DNA from: Typhlomys cinereus
Lineage: Eukaryota > Chordata > Mammalia > Rodentia > Platacanthomyidae
Direction of reading: 5' to 3'
DNA length: 64,000 bases
Assembly: GCA_023101885.1 (NCBI GenBank)
Contig: JALPQD010000076.1
Coordinates: forward strand, 1,568,397 to 1,632,396
Shown here one piece after another: positions 21,735 through 33,843 of this stretch. A program made the translations under genes and the position numbers. The notes beneath the pieces were generated by a model. That model ran no database searches and was not told the origin of the DNA. It worked only from the letters and a program-made list of their open reading frames with translations. Every line of letters begins with the position of its first letter. The first letter of the stretch is position 1.

Positions 21735-22045
21735 ATCTACTGGAAAGCTTTAGGATGTGGTGCCCAATGGGAGGAAGTTAAGTCACCCAGGCGTGTCCTT
21801 GAAATGGAGATTGGGAGAAGGGCGTCTTCCTCTCAACTTCCTGGCTGCTGTGACATAAGCAGTTTCCTCTACCACTTACTTCCTGCCATGATGTTCTTCC
21901 TCCCCAGGCCCAAAGCAATGGACCCAACTGATCATAAACTGAAACCTTGGAAACCGGGAGCCAAAATGTTTTCCCTTCTCATAACCTGTCCTAACTACTT
22001 TTCAGTGATGGAAAACATAGCCTCCCCCCTTGTTCCTTAGGACAA
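21735..22045 (+). repeat. MaLR-type LTR-like repeat
   Basis: GGTGCCCAATGGGAGGAAGT, CCTGGCTGCTGTGACATAAG and AAACCGGGAGCCAAAATG. These are parallel to motifs at 26150, 45290 and 58135. Confidence 0.45.
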
Positions 22046-22227
22046 TGTCATCTTGTTCACAAACAAACTTCCTTAGTCCTCGACTAGCTCAGAGAGGCTC
22101 AAGGGATGGAACATTGCATCTGTTCCCAGAGCACTAAGAACTAGCCAGTTATCAGTCCCCTTTCATACCACCAAGAAAGTGTGTTATGTATTGTTTAAAA
22201 CAACAACAACAAAATCAAACAAAACAA

Positions 22228-22400
22228 AGGTCAGAGAGATTGTCTCAATGAGAGAAGGCATCTGTGCTCAAATCAGGCGACCTATTTGATCTCTCTCTCT
22301 CTCTCTCTCTTCCCTCCTCCCTCTTTCCTTTCTTCCTCCCCCATCCCTGACCATTTCTGTAGAGCGCCTGGCAGATCTATGGGATAGCTGATTGGAATCC
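22228..22400 (+). repeat. SINE fragment with (TC)n
   Basis: GGTCAGAGAGATTGTCTCAA resembles a degraded B2 head. It is followed by a (TC)n run at 22291-22310. Confidence 0.45.
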
Positions 22401-23004
22401 TCCCTCTCTATCACTCACTTATTAGCCCATAGAAGGATGGAATGATTTCCCAGCCCTGTTTTCTGAAAATAAATAAAACCTGGTTTTTAAGCCAGGAAAA
22501 CAAAAGCAATAACAACAACGAAAATGTGCTTAGAATGCGTAGCATGCATCAAGCCCTCCCAAAGACCAAAACCAAAATCAAACAAACGACAGAAGCCAAT
22601 CAGCTTAGAAAGAGTTCTGCCTGCTAGAGTGGACCAACCACGCTCAGAGTTCTCTGGCTCACCTCTGAATCTGGCTGGGTTCAAGGCCAGGGAGAAAGGG
22701 TGGACTTGGTTCAAAAAGTGAAAAGATGGCTCTAACAGGAAGTGATCAATCCTTGTGCCATTTCCTTTCCACATCCTAGTAGGTTTTGCACATTTCTGTG
22801 GGGCTCCTGGCTCCCCTCAGGTTCAGACAAATCCATCACTGGGAGGACCCCCAGCCTGCGAGCGCTCCCTCAGCATCACCGTTAGGGTTCATTACTGCAG
22901 CCACTACTAGTCCTCAGGAGTGTTGAGGGAATGAATTCAATTTAGAAATGCTGTTTGAGTATGGAAGTGAAAGTGAAACACCTTACATAATTTTCCATCT
23001 TGTT

Positions 23005-23140
23005 TCTTTCCAGTTTTTGGAGATAGTTTTGCTGTGCAGCCCAGGCTTGGTCTACAAGTCACAATCCTCCTGCCTTGGTCTCTCTAGTTCCGGGATCACG
23101 GATGTTTACTACCCTGCCTAGTATTCTTTTCAGTCTTTTA
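23005..23140 (-). repeat. B1 SINE
   Basis: Reversed B1: GCTGTGCAGCCCAGGCTTGG then AATCCTCCTGCCTTGGTC and TCCGGGATCACGGATG. Confidence 0.75.
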
Positions 23141-23299
23141 GTGACTGACTTTTTTTTTTTCTTTTGTAAGGGGAACTTGATGATTATTTTAGTCTTGAAC
23201 AAATAAAACTTTATAGGTATGTTGCCTTTAAACCTTCATGTTGAATGCACATGTTTAAAATTTCTGTGCTGCCCTCTTCCTGATCATTGCAAATTGAGA

Positions 23300-23455
23300 G
23301 TCAGGCCTGGCAGTGTATGTTTGTCATCCCAACACTGGAGGCTGAGGCAGGATCACCTCAAATCCAAAGCCAGCCCGGCCCATAGTGTGAGACCCTTTCC
23401 TCAAAAAAACAAACAAGCAAACAAACAAAAGAACAATGAAAGAGAAAAAAAATCA
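23300..23455 (+). repeat. B1 SINE with A-rich tail
   Basis: GCCTGGCAGTGTATGTTTGT, ACACTGGAGGCTGAGGCAGG and an A-rich (AAAC)n tail. Confidence 0.8.
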
Positions 23456-23494
23456 TAAAGAAAGATTGGGGTTTTTTTTCTGAATGAACACTTT

Positions 23495-23775
23495 TGTTTA
23501 TTAGCATTGCTTCAAGAACATGTCACAAACTGGGTGCTTCAAACAACAGAAATTCATTTATAGACAGTTGCTCCAAAGATGGAGGTCTGAGAGACTCTCC
23601 CTTCTAAGCGCACCTGTATTCTTTTCAAGAACATCAGCTTTATCGGATTAAGACCCATCCTAAGGATGCCACTTTAACTAATCACATTTGAAGTTTGACC
23701 CTCTTTACAAATAAGGTCAGAATTGGTCTCTAAGGATCAGAACAGCCTCAGTATAAACTTTTAAAGAGGTACCAT
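23495..23775 (+). repeat. Old 'ACAAAATACC'-type interspersed repeat
   Basis: GTCACAAACTGGGTGCTTCA then AACAACAGAAATTCATTTAT, the best-preserved left half of this family in the window. Confidence 0.55.
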
Positions 23776-24271
23776 CAGCTCTTAGCAATGAGTGAAATCA
23801 TATTTGATAGATTCCCTTTCCTCCATTCCCCATATTCAGAGCAAAAGCTGTTTGCCGGTCACTCCCCTCCCCCATGGCCAGCAAACACGTGCAAAGCCCA
23901 TGCTTAGTCATGTACCCCATTGGGACAGGGACTGGGGACTCACTCCCTCTGTCCTTTACACTGCCCACAAGCCCAGAGATGAAAACTCCACTTTCCCTTC
24001 AAACATTGCTTCTTTCCCCTTTGAGATTAGCCCATGTCGCCATATAATCAATAAACTTTTTTCATCCCTTGTCCTGTGGCATGGTGTGTTCAGGCTTTTT
24101 ATCTTATAATATAGAAGCCAGTGACAGAGTTACCAGGCGTAAGGGAAAACCAATGGCTAGAACAGTGGATCGCAACCAGGAAGTACACAGTTTTCTCTCC
24201 TGGGGTGACAAGGACCAAGCTGAAGGCAAGAGGGAGTGGCTACCGAGCACGGAAAGACTGTCTTTTTTAAT

Positions 24272-24340
24272 TTTAGTTTTTCCTGGTGTTTGAGTTCAAA
24301 CCCAGGACTTTGTACACGCTAGGCTGGTAGGTCACCCAGA
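24272..24340 (-). repeat. ID remnant
   Basis: Plus strand: GTTCAAACCCAGGACTTTGT then ACACGCTAGGCTGGTAGG. Confidence 0.5.
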
Positions 24341-24344
24341 TGAC

Positions 24345-26140
24345 AGAATATCCATTTTACCCAGAATGTCTCACTTTACCAAGAGTGTAACTGTCGCCTG
24401 TGTCATCTCAGTAAAGTTTTTCAAGAACCTACTGTGAGGGAGTAGCTCATTCATTCGGGTTCAAAAAGCTTGAGGACCAGAGCAGTGCGATGACCTGCCA
24501 CAGCCTTTGAGTGACATCCCAGGACTGAGAGTGTGACCTCAGGCCCCTGGTGGCCAGCTGCCGCTAAGGACTCTGCTCCAACTCCCTGGCCCCAATTTCC
24601 AACAGGCTGGAAAGACTCTGCTCAAAAAAAAAAAAAAAAAAATCAATGGAATTTTGTCAGCCTTGAGTGAAGATATGAGCATCCTCTGCCCTTGTTGTAT
24701 TGGTCAGAGAAACACCAGGCTGGAAGTTCAGACTTGCTGAACAAACACGCCCTCTCCTCTCCCCATCTGACAAAGAGCCTTCCCACAGAGTCCCCATCCC
24801 CCTGAACCCATGCTGAGAAGGGCGCAGGCACTAGCTTTCTGAGAAATGAGGTGGCTGGCCTCCCATCATCTCTACATACAGTTTTCAACATTCAATTATA
24901 TATGTAAACTAATTTATACCCAAGATCACAACCAAAGAAGTTTAGTAAAATTTTAAAAAAATTTTGTCTCTATTTTTTGCCATTTTTTCCCCCAGTGGAA
25001 AACCTCTCATGACTTCACTTTAAATAATGGTCATTAAATTTTTTGAAACAACAAGAATAAAGAGTCATTTTTTTTTTCTCCCCAAAGCAGGAAGAAGAAA
25101 TTAAGTCAAGCCCTGGTATTGCTATAGATCCTTCACTTTTCCATTATGACCTCCTGCACCAAAGATCTGTAGGAATTTTTCTAATTAGCTGTCAATCTTC
25201 CCACACCCTTGAAATAATCTGAATAGACTGCTGTACAAGTCAGGAAACTGACTCACAAGATCCTTTTACCATAATCCCTGGTGACCACAAGCCATTTATT
25301 AGTTTCCTTGATTGTAAAATGTCAAAAGTAGTGGTCACATCTTTAGCATAAAGAAACGTTTAATTACATCAGTTTCCCATCAGTCCATCAAAAACATCTA
25401 ATGATTGGATTGGCCATTTCTACAGACTGGCAGGAGCCTTTCCATGAATGGCCCCCACTGTGACATTTTTCTTACCAGACTTAGTTTATATTCACCCCAA
25501 GGAATCATACTTCTTCCATATGGCTACCCTGTAGCTGGTCTTCCCATTTTTTTTAACAACCACATCCAGCTTCTCCTTTGTAATCTGCTCTGTATATTTT
25601 CCATATTTGCATTTTTTAGGGACTTGATGGAGAACGTCAAGAATCTTTGTGTGTGATATCCTGAGCCTCATGTGGAATGTCACAAACAACCAGGCGCCCC
25701 TGGCCATCCGTCCTTTGCAGACCCTTTGTGACCGTGTTGAAGAACCAGTGGCATGCAGCCCTCTCTTCCCACCATCTTAATGATCGAGGGTCCTTTAAGA
25801 AGAAAGAACCTTTGGTCTAACAGGGTGGCTTGTTGGGGGGGTCTCTTTGGAAGGTCCTTTGCCTCTCTCTGTCCCCACAAAAAAAAAAAAAAAATGAGTC
25901 ACATTCCTCTTTCCTGAAAGCATTTCAGAGATTGGGAGCATTTATAGATCCAGTTCTGGTCCAAACTACTCTGGACATCTGTGGTCCTCTGCGAAGCTAA
26001 TTCCTGCCTCTGCCCCCTGCCTCATGATAACTAGCTGCAAAATGCTGTCCCGGGCTTGTCCCACACTGAGCAGTACACGGCTCTTGACGGGTTCCAGAGG
26101 AGAGCTCCTCTGATAGGAGACTTGGACTGGCAATTTTCAT
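24345..26140. other. Unique AT-rich non-coding stretch
   Basis: Includes A runs at 24625-24642 and 25880-25894. No gene, splice structure or clear repeat. Confidence 0.35.
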
Positions 26141-26144
26141 GGTG

Positions 26145-26415
26145 GACTTTTAGCTTGAAAGTGACATGTTCCCCACAGACTCATGTTCTTCCCCAGATGT
26201 GGCACTACTGTGGGAGGCTGTGAAACCTTTGGACGAGGCCTCGCCGGTGGGAGCAGGTCCCTGGAGACGAGCCTTTTAAGTTAAACCTGGTCATGGAGAC
26301 TGTGACGTGAGCAGCATCTCCCACATCTTCCCACAGCCGTGCGCTGAGGTGACCCAGCAAACCTCTCTCGGTGGACTGAAACTCTGAAACCAAGCGTCAA
26401 AATACACCTCACCTT
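26145..26415 (+). repeat. MaLR-type LTR-like repeat
   Basis: GTGACATGTTCCCCACAGAC, GGACGAGGCCTCGCCGGTGG and a GGACTGAAACTCTGAAACCA end. Related to 21735, 45290 and 58135. Confidence 0.5.
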
Positions 26416-26704
26416 CAGTAAGTCGTTTCTGTCAGTCCACTATGGTCTGACACATGGTCATAGAAAGGCCCTAGAGGGCAGCACATTGGCTCCCTTGAGC
26501 GCTGTCTGCCTTTACAGTGGTTCTCTACTAGTCGTGCTTTTACCTTCCAGGGTTCAGCTTCCAAAGATGAACTGGGTTCCAAAAATATTAAATGGAAGCT
26601 TGCAGAAATAAACAACCCATGAGGTGATGATGATGACGATGTTTCAGAACAATCATTGCTATGAGTGCTCTATTTATTACGCTATAGTGGTAGTTCTTGA
26701 GGCT

Positions 26705-26780
26705 GGTTGAAGGATAGCTCTGCCAGTCAAGCACCTGTGTGAGTTCCATTCACAGAACTTACATTAAAAAAACAAAAAAC
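26705..26780 (+). repeat. Small B2-head fragment
   Basis: GGATAGCTCTGCCAGTCAAG then GTGTGAGTTCCATTCACAGA and an A-rich tail. Confidence 0.4.
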
Positions 26781-26790
26781 AAAACTAGGT

Positions 26791-27056
26791 GTGGGGCTGG
26801 AGAGATGGCCCAGGGGTAAAGACTCGGTCTCACAAGCAGAAGGTCCTGAGTTCAGATCCCAGGTCTCACGTAAAACACCAGGTGGAAAATAACAGTTGAA
26901 ACAGCAGTAGCCTGCACTTCTGGCCCTGGTGGGCAGAGCCTGGGAAATCCCAGAGCTAAGCAAGAAGGAGGTAGAAGTAACCCAAGATGATTCCCAAAGT
27001 CATTCTTGGTCCTCCAGTGCTCTCTGATACACACACACACACTAAATAAAAAAGGT
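26791..27056 (+). repeat. B2-headed SINE, full length
   Basis: Plus-strand copy with all parts in order: GGGGCTGGAGAGATGGCCCA head, GGCCCTGGTGGGCAGAGCCT and GAAATCCCAGAGCTAAGC body, GGTCCTCCAGTGCTCTCTGA, a short (AC)n and CTAAATAAAAAAGG with AATAAA. It serves with 7715-8004 as a reference for the family. Confidence 0.92.
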
Positions 27057-27100
27057 TAATTAATTAATTAATTTTATTTATTTATTTATTTTTTTTTTTA
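27055..27100. repeat. (TTAA)n/(TTTA)n A+T tract
   Basis: Four ATTA units followed by TTTA units and a T run. Acts as the boundary between two SINEs. Confidence 0.85.
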
Positions 27101-27210
27101 AAAGTTAGATGTAGTGGTGCATTTGTAATCCCGGAACTGAGGAGGTAGAGACAGACAGTTCCCTGTGGCTCTGCGGCCAGCTGGTCTAGCCTATTTAGTG
27201 AGTCCCAAGC
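27101..27210 (+). repeat. B1 SINE
   Basis: TTAGATGTAGTGGTGCATTT, AATCCCGGAACTGAGGAGG and a GCCAGCTGGTCTAGCC-like section. Confidence 0.6.
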
Positions 27211-27235
27211 TAATGTGTCCCAGAAAACAAGGTGG

Positions 27236-27345
27236 GGTCTAGGGAGGCCTCGTTGTGGAATGTGCTTGCCGAGCAAACATGGGGACCTGAGTTCAGAATG
27301 CCAACACCCAGATAAAAGCCAGGAAGAGCAGAACATGTCTGTAAG
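27236..27345 (+). repeat. B2-like SINE fragment
   Basis: TGCTTGCCGAGCAAACATGG then GGACCTGAGTTCAGAATGCC. Directly behind the B1, so the two may be parts of one older B4-type element. Confidence 0.5.
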
Positions 27346-27615
27346 TACAATGATGGGAAGGTGCAAACAGCGAGATTCCAGGTGGCTCTCAGTCTAGCTC
27401 AAATGGCAAGTGTCAGATTCAGAAAAACTCAGCTATGGAACAAGATACCCAGTGTCACCCTTGGGCTTCTGTATGTGAGCACATGGGCAAGTGTGTCTTC
27501 CCATGTGCGCACACATGTGTACAACACATACACACATGTACACATAAATTACCTGGCATCTGAGGAGGAATAATACCAAGATTGACCATTGGCTTCCATA
27601 TGCATTTTTTTTGAG

Positions 27616-27903
27616 GTGTGTGTGTGTGTGTGTTTGTGCATATTTTGCATGTGGGGGGGTACAAGAGGGTATGTGAGTGTGTGTGGCTGTGAAGGCCCAA
27701 AGATGATATCAGGAATCATCTTGAATTGCTCTACCTCCTCATTGCTTTGCTCTAGGGTTTCCTAGACTCTGCCTTCTGGGGCTGGAAATATAGGCCACCA
27801 CCATTTCTACCTGGCTTTTTTCCACTTGGGATTTGGGGATCCAAGCTTAAGTCTTTTTGCTTACAAGGCAAAGGTTTAACCACTGAGCCTTCTCTCCAGT
27901 CTT
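27616..27903 (-). repeat. B2-headed SINE with (GT)n tail
   Basis: (GT)n at 27616-27632, TCAGGAATCATCTTGAATTG and CTAGACTCTGCCTTCTGGGG body, CACTGAGCCTTCTCTCCAGT head. Confidence 0.85.
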
Positions 27904-28112
27904 CTATATACATGTTTAAACACATGCACACCCCCCACATCTGCACCAGCACACTCATGAACATACCTGTACACATATACATGCACACACCAAAATTAGT
28001 TATTGTTCTTAATGCTTTATTGTATCTAATTTATAAATAAAACTTTATCACAGGTATTCTATATAGGAAAACATATATTAGTGTTGCATGGAAACAGTCT
28101 CGACTGTCCCAA

Positions 28113-28582
28113 TGTCGTAGGGTTCTTGCGTTCCGGAGTTGAAGATTGAAACCAGAACACGTGTAGAGGATTAAGGTAGAGTTTATTAGAGAAGAGAAAA
28201 GTTGGAACTCATGGACTCCAGACGTGGAGTGCCACGAGGGGCTAGGGCGCCGTCTAATGGCTGGTGGGGTCAGGTATATTTATATACCTAGACAAGCCCG
28301 GGAAACTGGCTTTTTCTCATTGGTTAATTCCCATTGGGGTCCAACCCAGTTGTTCTTGGGTCCAGGTGGGCTGGAAAGCTCTCTCCATAATTCTTTCATA
28401 GGGAAGTTGGTCAGTTCCTCAGTAGAAGTGTTCCTTCAGGGTGATTCCAGCAGTGGGGGATGGCCTTCCGGAATTCCAAAGACCTTGAGACCCATCCCAG
28501 CATGGCTGCTCTAATCCTGCCTCATTAGCTGGGTACTATCAACTTTCAGGTGTCCCCGGGGGTCTTGGCTGCATCTCCCACA
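28113..28582 (-). mobile_element. Gammaretrovirus-like LTR (family L1k), solo or near-solo
   Basis: On the minus strand it begins TGTGGGAGATGCAGCC. It then shows a CCAAT motif (AACCAATGAGAAAAAGCC), a TATA-type TATATAAATATACC, a transcription-start-side GGAGTCCATGAG, AATAAA and TAATCCTCTAC, and ends in ACA before a TTGGGACAG primer-binding-like stretch (28082-28112). Homologous to the plus-strand copy at 39182. No open viral gene is present next to it. Confidence 0.7.
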
Positions 28583-28589
28583 TATAAAT

Positions 28590-29325
28590 GAAGACTGCTG
28601 CCCTCTCTACCTATATAAAAACAGTGAAGTCCTCAGGTTAGGGAGGGACAGTTACTGTCCTCCACACACAGCTTTTGATGTGGTTTTCCATGTTCCCTGG
28701 ATGACGCTGCCCTTCGAGGTTCTCGCAGGCACTGTTACCCTAGCTTCTTCTCACAGAACATCAGATCCCTCTTTATCCTCGCAGCTGCACACATCTGTCC
28801 TTGGGCACACTCAGACTTGTGTAAGTTACTGGGACCGCCCTCTCCTTGGCTAGGACTCCTTGAGGAAACTCTGATGAAACTTCTTCATACACTGTCTGCC
28901 CAATCTTGGAGGCCATATTCTGGAGCTGCAGCCCAGGCCTATATTCCTGACTGAATTATTCCTCCTGTCCCTTTGTTTCTGTCGATTTATATTCGATGTT
29001 TATGTCTCTGGTTCCCATGTCTGCCTGGTGTGAGCTCCATGCACCTAGCTACCTGCTGACATCTCTGGTACAGGAGCGCTGGGCTGCTCCACCCAACCAC
29101 CTGCCACTAAGCCAACCCTCATCCACCCTTTGGCCTACCTACCACCTGCTGTATCTGGGCCTATTGTACTTTACCGGCAAGACCAGCTTTTCCTCCTTCA
29201 CCTTCCTCTAGCTCTAACACCTGCCCCAGCTCAGCAGGAGTATCTAGTTCCGTGATGGGCTCTGCCCGTCTTCCTTGTGCTCAGTGACATTAACCCTTTG
29301 GTAGTTATGGGCAAAGGCATTCAGA
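28590..29325. other. Unique non-coding stretch
   Basis: No gene or repeat is recognised. Moderately GC-rich. Confidence 0.35.
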
Positions 29326-29329
29326 TGCA

Positions 29330-29520
29330 CTGCCCCTTGGGATTTGAGGTGGATTTGTTCCAGGACCCCCACTGACACCAAAGACTTGTAAATGCTCAAG
29401 CCCAGAATGCCGCAGAATGCACACAGAACCTACACATGGCATCCTTGTGCTAACACCATCTTGTTATACCTAATATAGCGTGCACGCAGCACACACAGTT
29501 ATTTTACTATGTTCTTTAGG
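29330..29520 (+). repeat. Tigger/MER2-type DNA transposon remnant
   Basis: GGATTTGTTCCAGGACCCCC, ATGCTCAAGCCC and TACCTAATATAG give the Tigger-derived MER2 order. Non-coding. Confidence 0.65.
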
Positions 29521-29654
29521 GACGGAAGGAAAATACCTGCTGGAGTTCAGCACAGATACAAGTATTGTCAAATACTGTCAATCCACTGCTGAGTGAATTT
29601 ATGGATGTGGAAACTGTAGATATGGAGGGCAAAGATGTGTGTGCGTATATATGT

Positions 29655-29680
29655 GTATGTATGTGTGTGTGTGTGTGTGT

Positions 29681-29722
<42 letters not shown>

Positions 29723-29960
29723 GAGAGAAAGAGAAGGCACTGTGCCCTGTGGAGGACCAAAGGTGATTTGGGGCATCATCCTGGATCGCTTCAACCTCCT
29801 TTTTGATTCATTCTCATTCCATTTCCCAGACTCCATTTCCCAGAGTCTGAAGTACAGGCTGCCATTTCTGCCTGGCGTTTTTACATGAGATGTGGGATCT
29901 GAACTCAGGTCCTTCTGCTTGCGAGGCAGAGTCTTAACCACTAAGCCATTTCTCCAGCCC
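29655..29960 (-). repeat. B2-headed SINE with (GT)n and (GACA)n
   Basis: (GT)n at 29661-29680 and (GACA)n to 29720, then GGACCAAAGGTGATTTGGGG, GGCATCATCCTGGATCGCTT and the head CTAAGCCATTTCTCCAGCCC. Confidence 0.85.
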
Positions 29961-29965
29961 CTAAC

Positions 29966-30168
29966 TTATTTATTCTTGAGACAGATCTGGAGTTCTCCCA
30001 CTGAGTTCAGCTAGATGGACTGACTGACCAGCAAGCTGCAGGAATCCTCGGTCTCCCTGCACACTGGGTTTGCAGACACATGCTTCTGCGTTCGACTCTC
30101 AGTGAGTGCTGGGCTTTCTACCTATAGGACAAGCACTTCACCGAGCGAATCGTCACCTCAGCCCCTCT
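29966..30168 (-). repeat. Diverged B4-like SINE
   Basis: ACTGAGTTCAGCTAGATGGA and TCAGTGAGTGCTGGGCTTTC, ending ACCGAGCGAATCGTCACCTC. Tentative. Confidence 0.4.
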
Positions 30169-30724
30169 TTTCTACGGGTGATTTCAAATTACTTCTCCGA
30201 GACCCAAGAAGACTTAACATATTTTTTGAGGCTTAAACAGCCTCCACCAGGTTAGCTGTCCTCTTGCTGGGGCAGATATTCCGGCCTTCAGGATTCTTCT
30301 CGTCATCCACAGCAGTGGCTGGACTGAGGGAACATTTCATAGGAGCGGCTGATCTCTGTGCTGGTCCCGACATGCCTCTGAGTTCCGTTCTGCTGCATCT
30401 CTGGGTTTATCTTTTGGTTACAGCTGTCTGGGCTGTCTCTCTCTAGGAATGATGGAAATCCATTTCTGACAGTGTCCCTTGAGCTTAACTGTGACATCCA
30501 GGTGTGTGGCGTCTAGTCTCACCAACTTCTTGATCTATCAGCTCTCTTTGCTCTTCTACCTACTTGCTTTGGTGCATTAGGAGAACTTTTCTCAAGCCTT
30601 TGACCTCTGGCATCATTTGAGATTCCTGCAGAACCCGCACATGACACAAGAGGAGCTGTCACCTGCCACCTCTGTGCCAACAGCTATACAGATGGGGAAT
30701 GGAACTAGAGCCCACTTTCTTTCT

Positions 30725-30880
30725 TTTCTTCCTTTTTTTTTTAAAGACAGGGCCTTGCTTTGCAGCTTAGGCTGGTCATGGGCTTACTACCTAGCTCGGG
30801 CTGGCTTGGGACTTGAGCTTCTCTTGCCTCAGTTTCCTGAGTTCTGGGATTATAGGTGTAGATCACTATACCCAGCAAAA
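30725..30880 (-). repeat. B1 SINE
   Basis: T-rich lead, GACAGGGCCTTGCTTTGCAG, GCCTCAGTTTCCTGAGTTCT and GGGATTATAGGTGTAGATCA, a clear reversed B1. Confidence 0.8.
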
Positions 30881-30954
30881 GACTGAAGGGGCATTTGGGT
30901 ATCACTGAACTCCAGCTGCAGCCCATCGATCCCTTACTTACATATAAGAAGAAA

Positions 30955-31040
30955 TGAAGTTGAAAGTCCTGAAGGTTTGCCCCAGGTTATACATTAATTA
31001 ATCAGGACCAAAGCTAGGACTAGAATCTATCAGAATCCTT
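30955..31040 (-). repeat. MIR remnant
   Basis: The pattern GGTTTGCCCCAGGTTATACA, then AGCTAGGACTAGAATC and TGACTC, is the reversed MIR middle and 5' part. Confidence 0.5.
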
Positions 31041-31184
31041 TGACTCTATCAGAATCTGCTCTGTTGTCATGTAATAAGAGTCAGGACTACACTCTAATGG
31101 CCACAGGGAATCCCCACTGGGGATGGCTGAACTATACAAATACGTGCTGTTCTGCCAAAGCAGGAGACCAGGAAGTAAGCCATG

Positions 31185-31540
31185 CATCTCAGGCCATATT
31201 TTGTTGTAACAGAATACCAAAGACTGAATCGTTATAAAGAAAAAAAGTTCACACAACTTGTGATTCTTGAGGCACGGTGTCTAAGAGGTCACATCTGGTT
31301 TGGGCCTTATGTGAAAGGGTATGTGAACACATGCAGACGAGACAAAACACAGTGGCAACTTCGATTTATAGCTGATATCATGGTAACTAATCCAGTCCTG
31401 TGAGAAAGGGACTAATCCTTCTTAACAATGTAATCACCTCTTGGAGGTCCCACTCCTTCTCAGCAAAGTTATATTGGGGACCAAATTTCAACGTGACTTT
31501 TATAGGGGACAATCATGGTACCATCCAGGATGACATGATA
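31185..31540 (+). repeat. Old 'ACAAAATACC'-type interspersed repeat
   Basis: TTGTTGTAACAGAATACCAA, GTTATAAAGAAAAAAAG and AACAATGTAATCACCTCTTG then GGGGACCAAATTTCAACGTG. The fullest member, with a classic end. Confidence 0.55.
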
Positions 31541-31611
31541 CCTTCATAATGCAGTCAAATTCAATGTTCCTATTGCGACTTTCATTCTGTGGTAAGAGAT
31601 AGCAAGATGAG

Positions 31612-31735
31612 TCATGCTTGGTGGTACGTGCCGGTTATCCTAGAACTCAGGAAGCTGAGGAGGAAGAATTGCTGCAAGTCTGAGGTCAGCCTGAGCTATG
31701 GATGAATTTGAGGTCTGCCGCCCCCTCCAGTAAAA
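31612..31735 (+). repeat. B1 SINE
   Basis: ATGCTTGGTGGTACGTGCCG, AACTCAGGAAGCTGAGGAGG and TCAGCCTGAGCTATGG. Confidence 0.75.
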
Positions 31736-31739
31736 GAGA

Positions 31740-33080
31740 GGGCCAAATGATTTCTTCACCTAATGTACCAGGAAGAAGAAAAAGGGGCAAAGGTAAAAAA
31801 TCAGAATGGTACAGGTCAGCAAATTCTATTTCAAGAAACTTTTCAAGAAGTGGCACCCAATGACTGACTCTACCTTGTCGGCTTATGTGATCAACTGTAG
31901 CTGCAAGGGAGTCCGGGAAGGTGGATGTTTTAAGTGCAGAATCCTTGCTACTTGTAAGGAAGTCTGAGCTGTTAGGAGGGCAATGAGAATAATGATAGTC
32001 TAACAGAGCTGCCCACCTCTTTTTGCCTGTCTTCTCTTGCTTTCATTTGCCATCAATATTCCTATCTGGCCTCATTCATCCTCTATCTCCCATCCCAGTT
32101 TACCACACTAGAAGTGGTGTGTTACATCTCCTTTACCCTATTGTGGTTGGATGCTCCACAATAGCTTATAGTTTCTTGGCTTATGGTAGAAACCAAAGTG
32201 AGTTCTCTTTTACCTGTAAGAGGTCAAAGTTTGGCATTGTGGTCATGGCCATCATGAGCCTCTGTGGGCAAAGATATTAGGGAGGACTCCTGGGTGTGGG
32301 AACTGGTGACTTCATTGGCTTGATTCCTCTACCGGCACTGGGTACACACAAAGCATAAGGCAAATGTATCTGCAGCATTCATGGGCCCTAAGGCAGAATG
32401 AGGTCATCTTGCAGGCTTACCGCCAGCTCTACGCAGAGAGAAACTTCCTGAAGGAAAGGGTGGTGTGGAGAGCCTTTAGGCTGTCTGCTCCCCTTTTGTA
32501 CTTCCCTAGAATGCTGAGATATTGGAAGGAGAGAACTGACTTTTGCTGCCTGGGAAGACACAGGGGCTTCTGCATTTGACCTTTTATCCCAAGGACATGA
32601 GATTTTTATTAACCCCATCTCTAACTCCCTAAGCCATTGCTCAGGGACTGGGATAAAGATTATTTCTGTGCCACACTTTAGTTGGATTTCTGAAATTTCT
32701 AGACTTATCTGCATTTCTGTAGAATCCACAAAGGCACCCCATGGATTGGTTTAGACAGAGCACCTTCTTCCATATCTGACTGATCCCCCTCTAAGTCTGA
32801 TCAACACTCCTCCTCTACATGCCCAAGGCAAGACCCAGGCCTGTCTGTAGTAAAAATCCTGCTGGATTGATTTATCTAAACTCTCCCTTGTTCTGGTGCT
32901 TCCTCTTAGTCAGCATCCATCCTCTGACGTCACCCTGCCCTTGGCTGTAGAGTTCTACTTGTTCTTGTTATGTTTGGACTGGAAACCAGTTTCTCTACCC
33001 ACCACCCACTGTCTATGGTCCCTCTACCTATCAAAGATCTAGAATAAAGTCATCCTTATATTTTCCTTCTTCTCATTACT
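31740..33080. other. Unique non-coding stretch
   Basis: No gene is recognised. Open frames near 32.0-32.7 kb on both strands show neither domain features nor splice sites. Confidence 0.35.
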
Positions 33081-33084
33081 CCTC

Positions 33085-33195
33085 CTTTCCTCTCCCTCCC
33101 TCCCTCCCTCCCTCCCTGTTTGTGCTGTGGATAGAATTCAGGATCATGTTCAACTAGACAAGTGCTCCACCACCAAGCCACACCCCATACTTAAG
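33085..33195 (-). repeat. (CCCT)n plus ID remnant
   Basis: A (CCCT)n run at 33095-33117 is followed by the reversed ID motifs GTTCAACTAGACAAGTGCTC and CACCAAGCCACACCCC. Confidence 0.6.
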
Positions 33196-33339
33196 TGTTA
33201 CTTTAAGAAGTGTCACTGAACATTTTTTTTTCTTTCACACTGGAATATGCTTGGTTCATGGCAGACTGGTCTTAATCGCTGGCAGATATTTGGGACTGAG
33301 TACTTTTGCTGGACAAAAGTATATTTGACTTAAATCCTG

Positions 33340-33665
33340 GTTACTCTTCTCTGTTGCTCTGAGACATCACTCAAAGTCAAACAACTTAAGGAAGAAAGAG
33401 GGAGATGTATTCAGCTTACAGTTCCAGAGGGGAGATTCTGTCCATTTTGGCAGGAGAACCATGGCTGGCTGGCAGAAGCTGGAGGTGGCCCAAGTCATGA
33501 CCATCAAGGGGTCTGAGAGCTTCAAAACTAGCTACAATAGAAGACCTCTTCCGGAAGTAGGATGGAGCTAATCAACCTCAAGACCCACCCTCTGTGACTG
33601 CCTTCCTTAGGCAAGGTTCCACCTCTTAAAGGTGCCATGACCTTTCCTAAACAACAAAAGATTCA
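33340..33665 (+). repeat. Old 'ACAAAATACC'-type interspersed repeat
   Basis: AAACAACTTAAGGAAGAAAG, CTTACAGTTCCAGAGGGGAG and TCCACCTCTTAAAGGTGCCA. Confidence 0.5.
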
Positions 33666-33755
33666 AATACATGAGCCAGTAGAGGATAAGTTATATTCCT
33701 TTTTAAAATTTTTTATTTATTCATTTTTGGTTTTTTTTTGCATGCACCCATTTGT

Positions 33756-33806
33756 ATGTGTGTGTGTGTGTGTGTGTGTGTGAGAAAGAGAGAGACAGAG
33801 AGAGAC

Positions 33807-33843
<37 letters not shown>
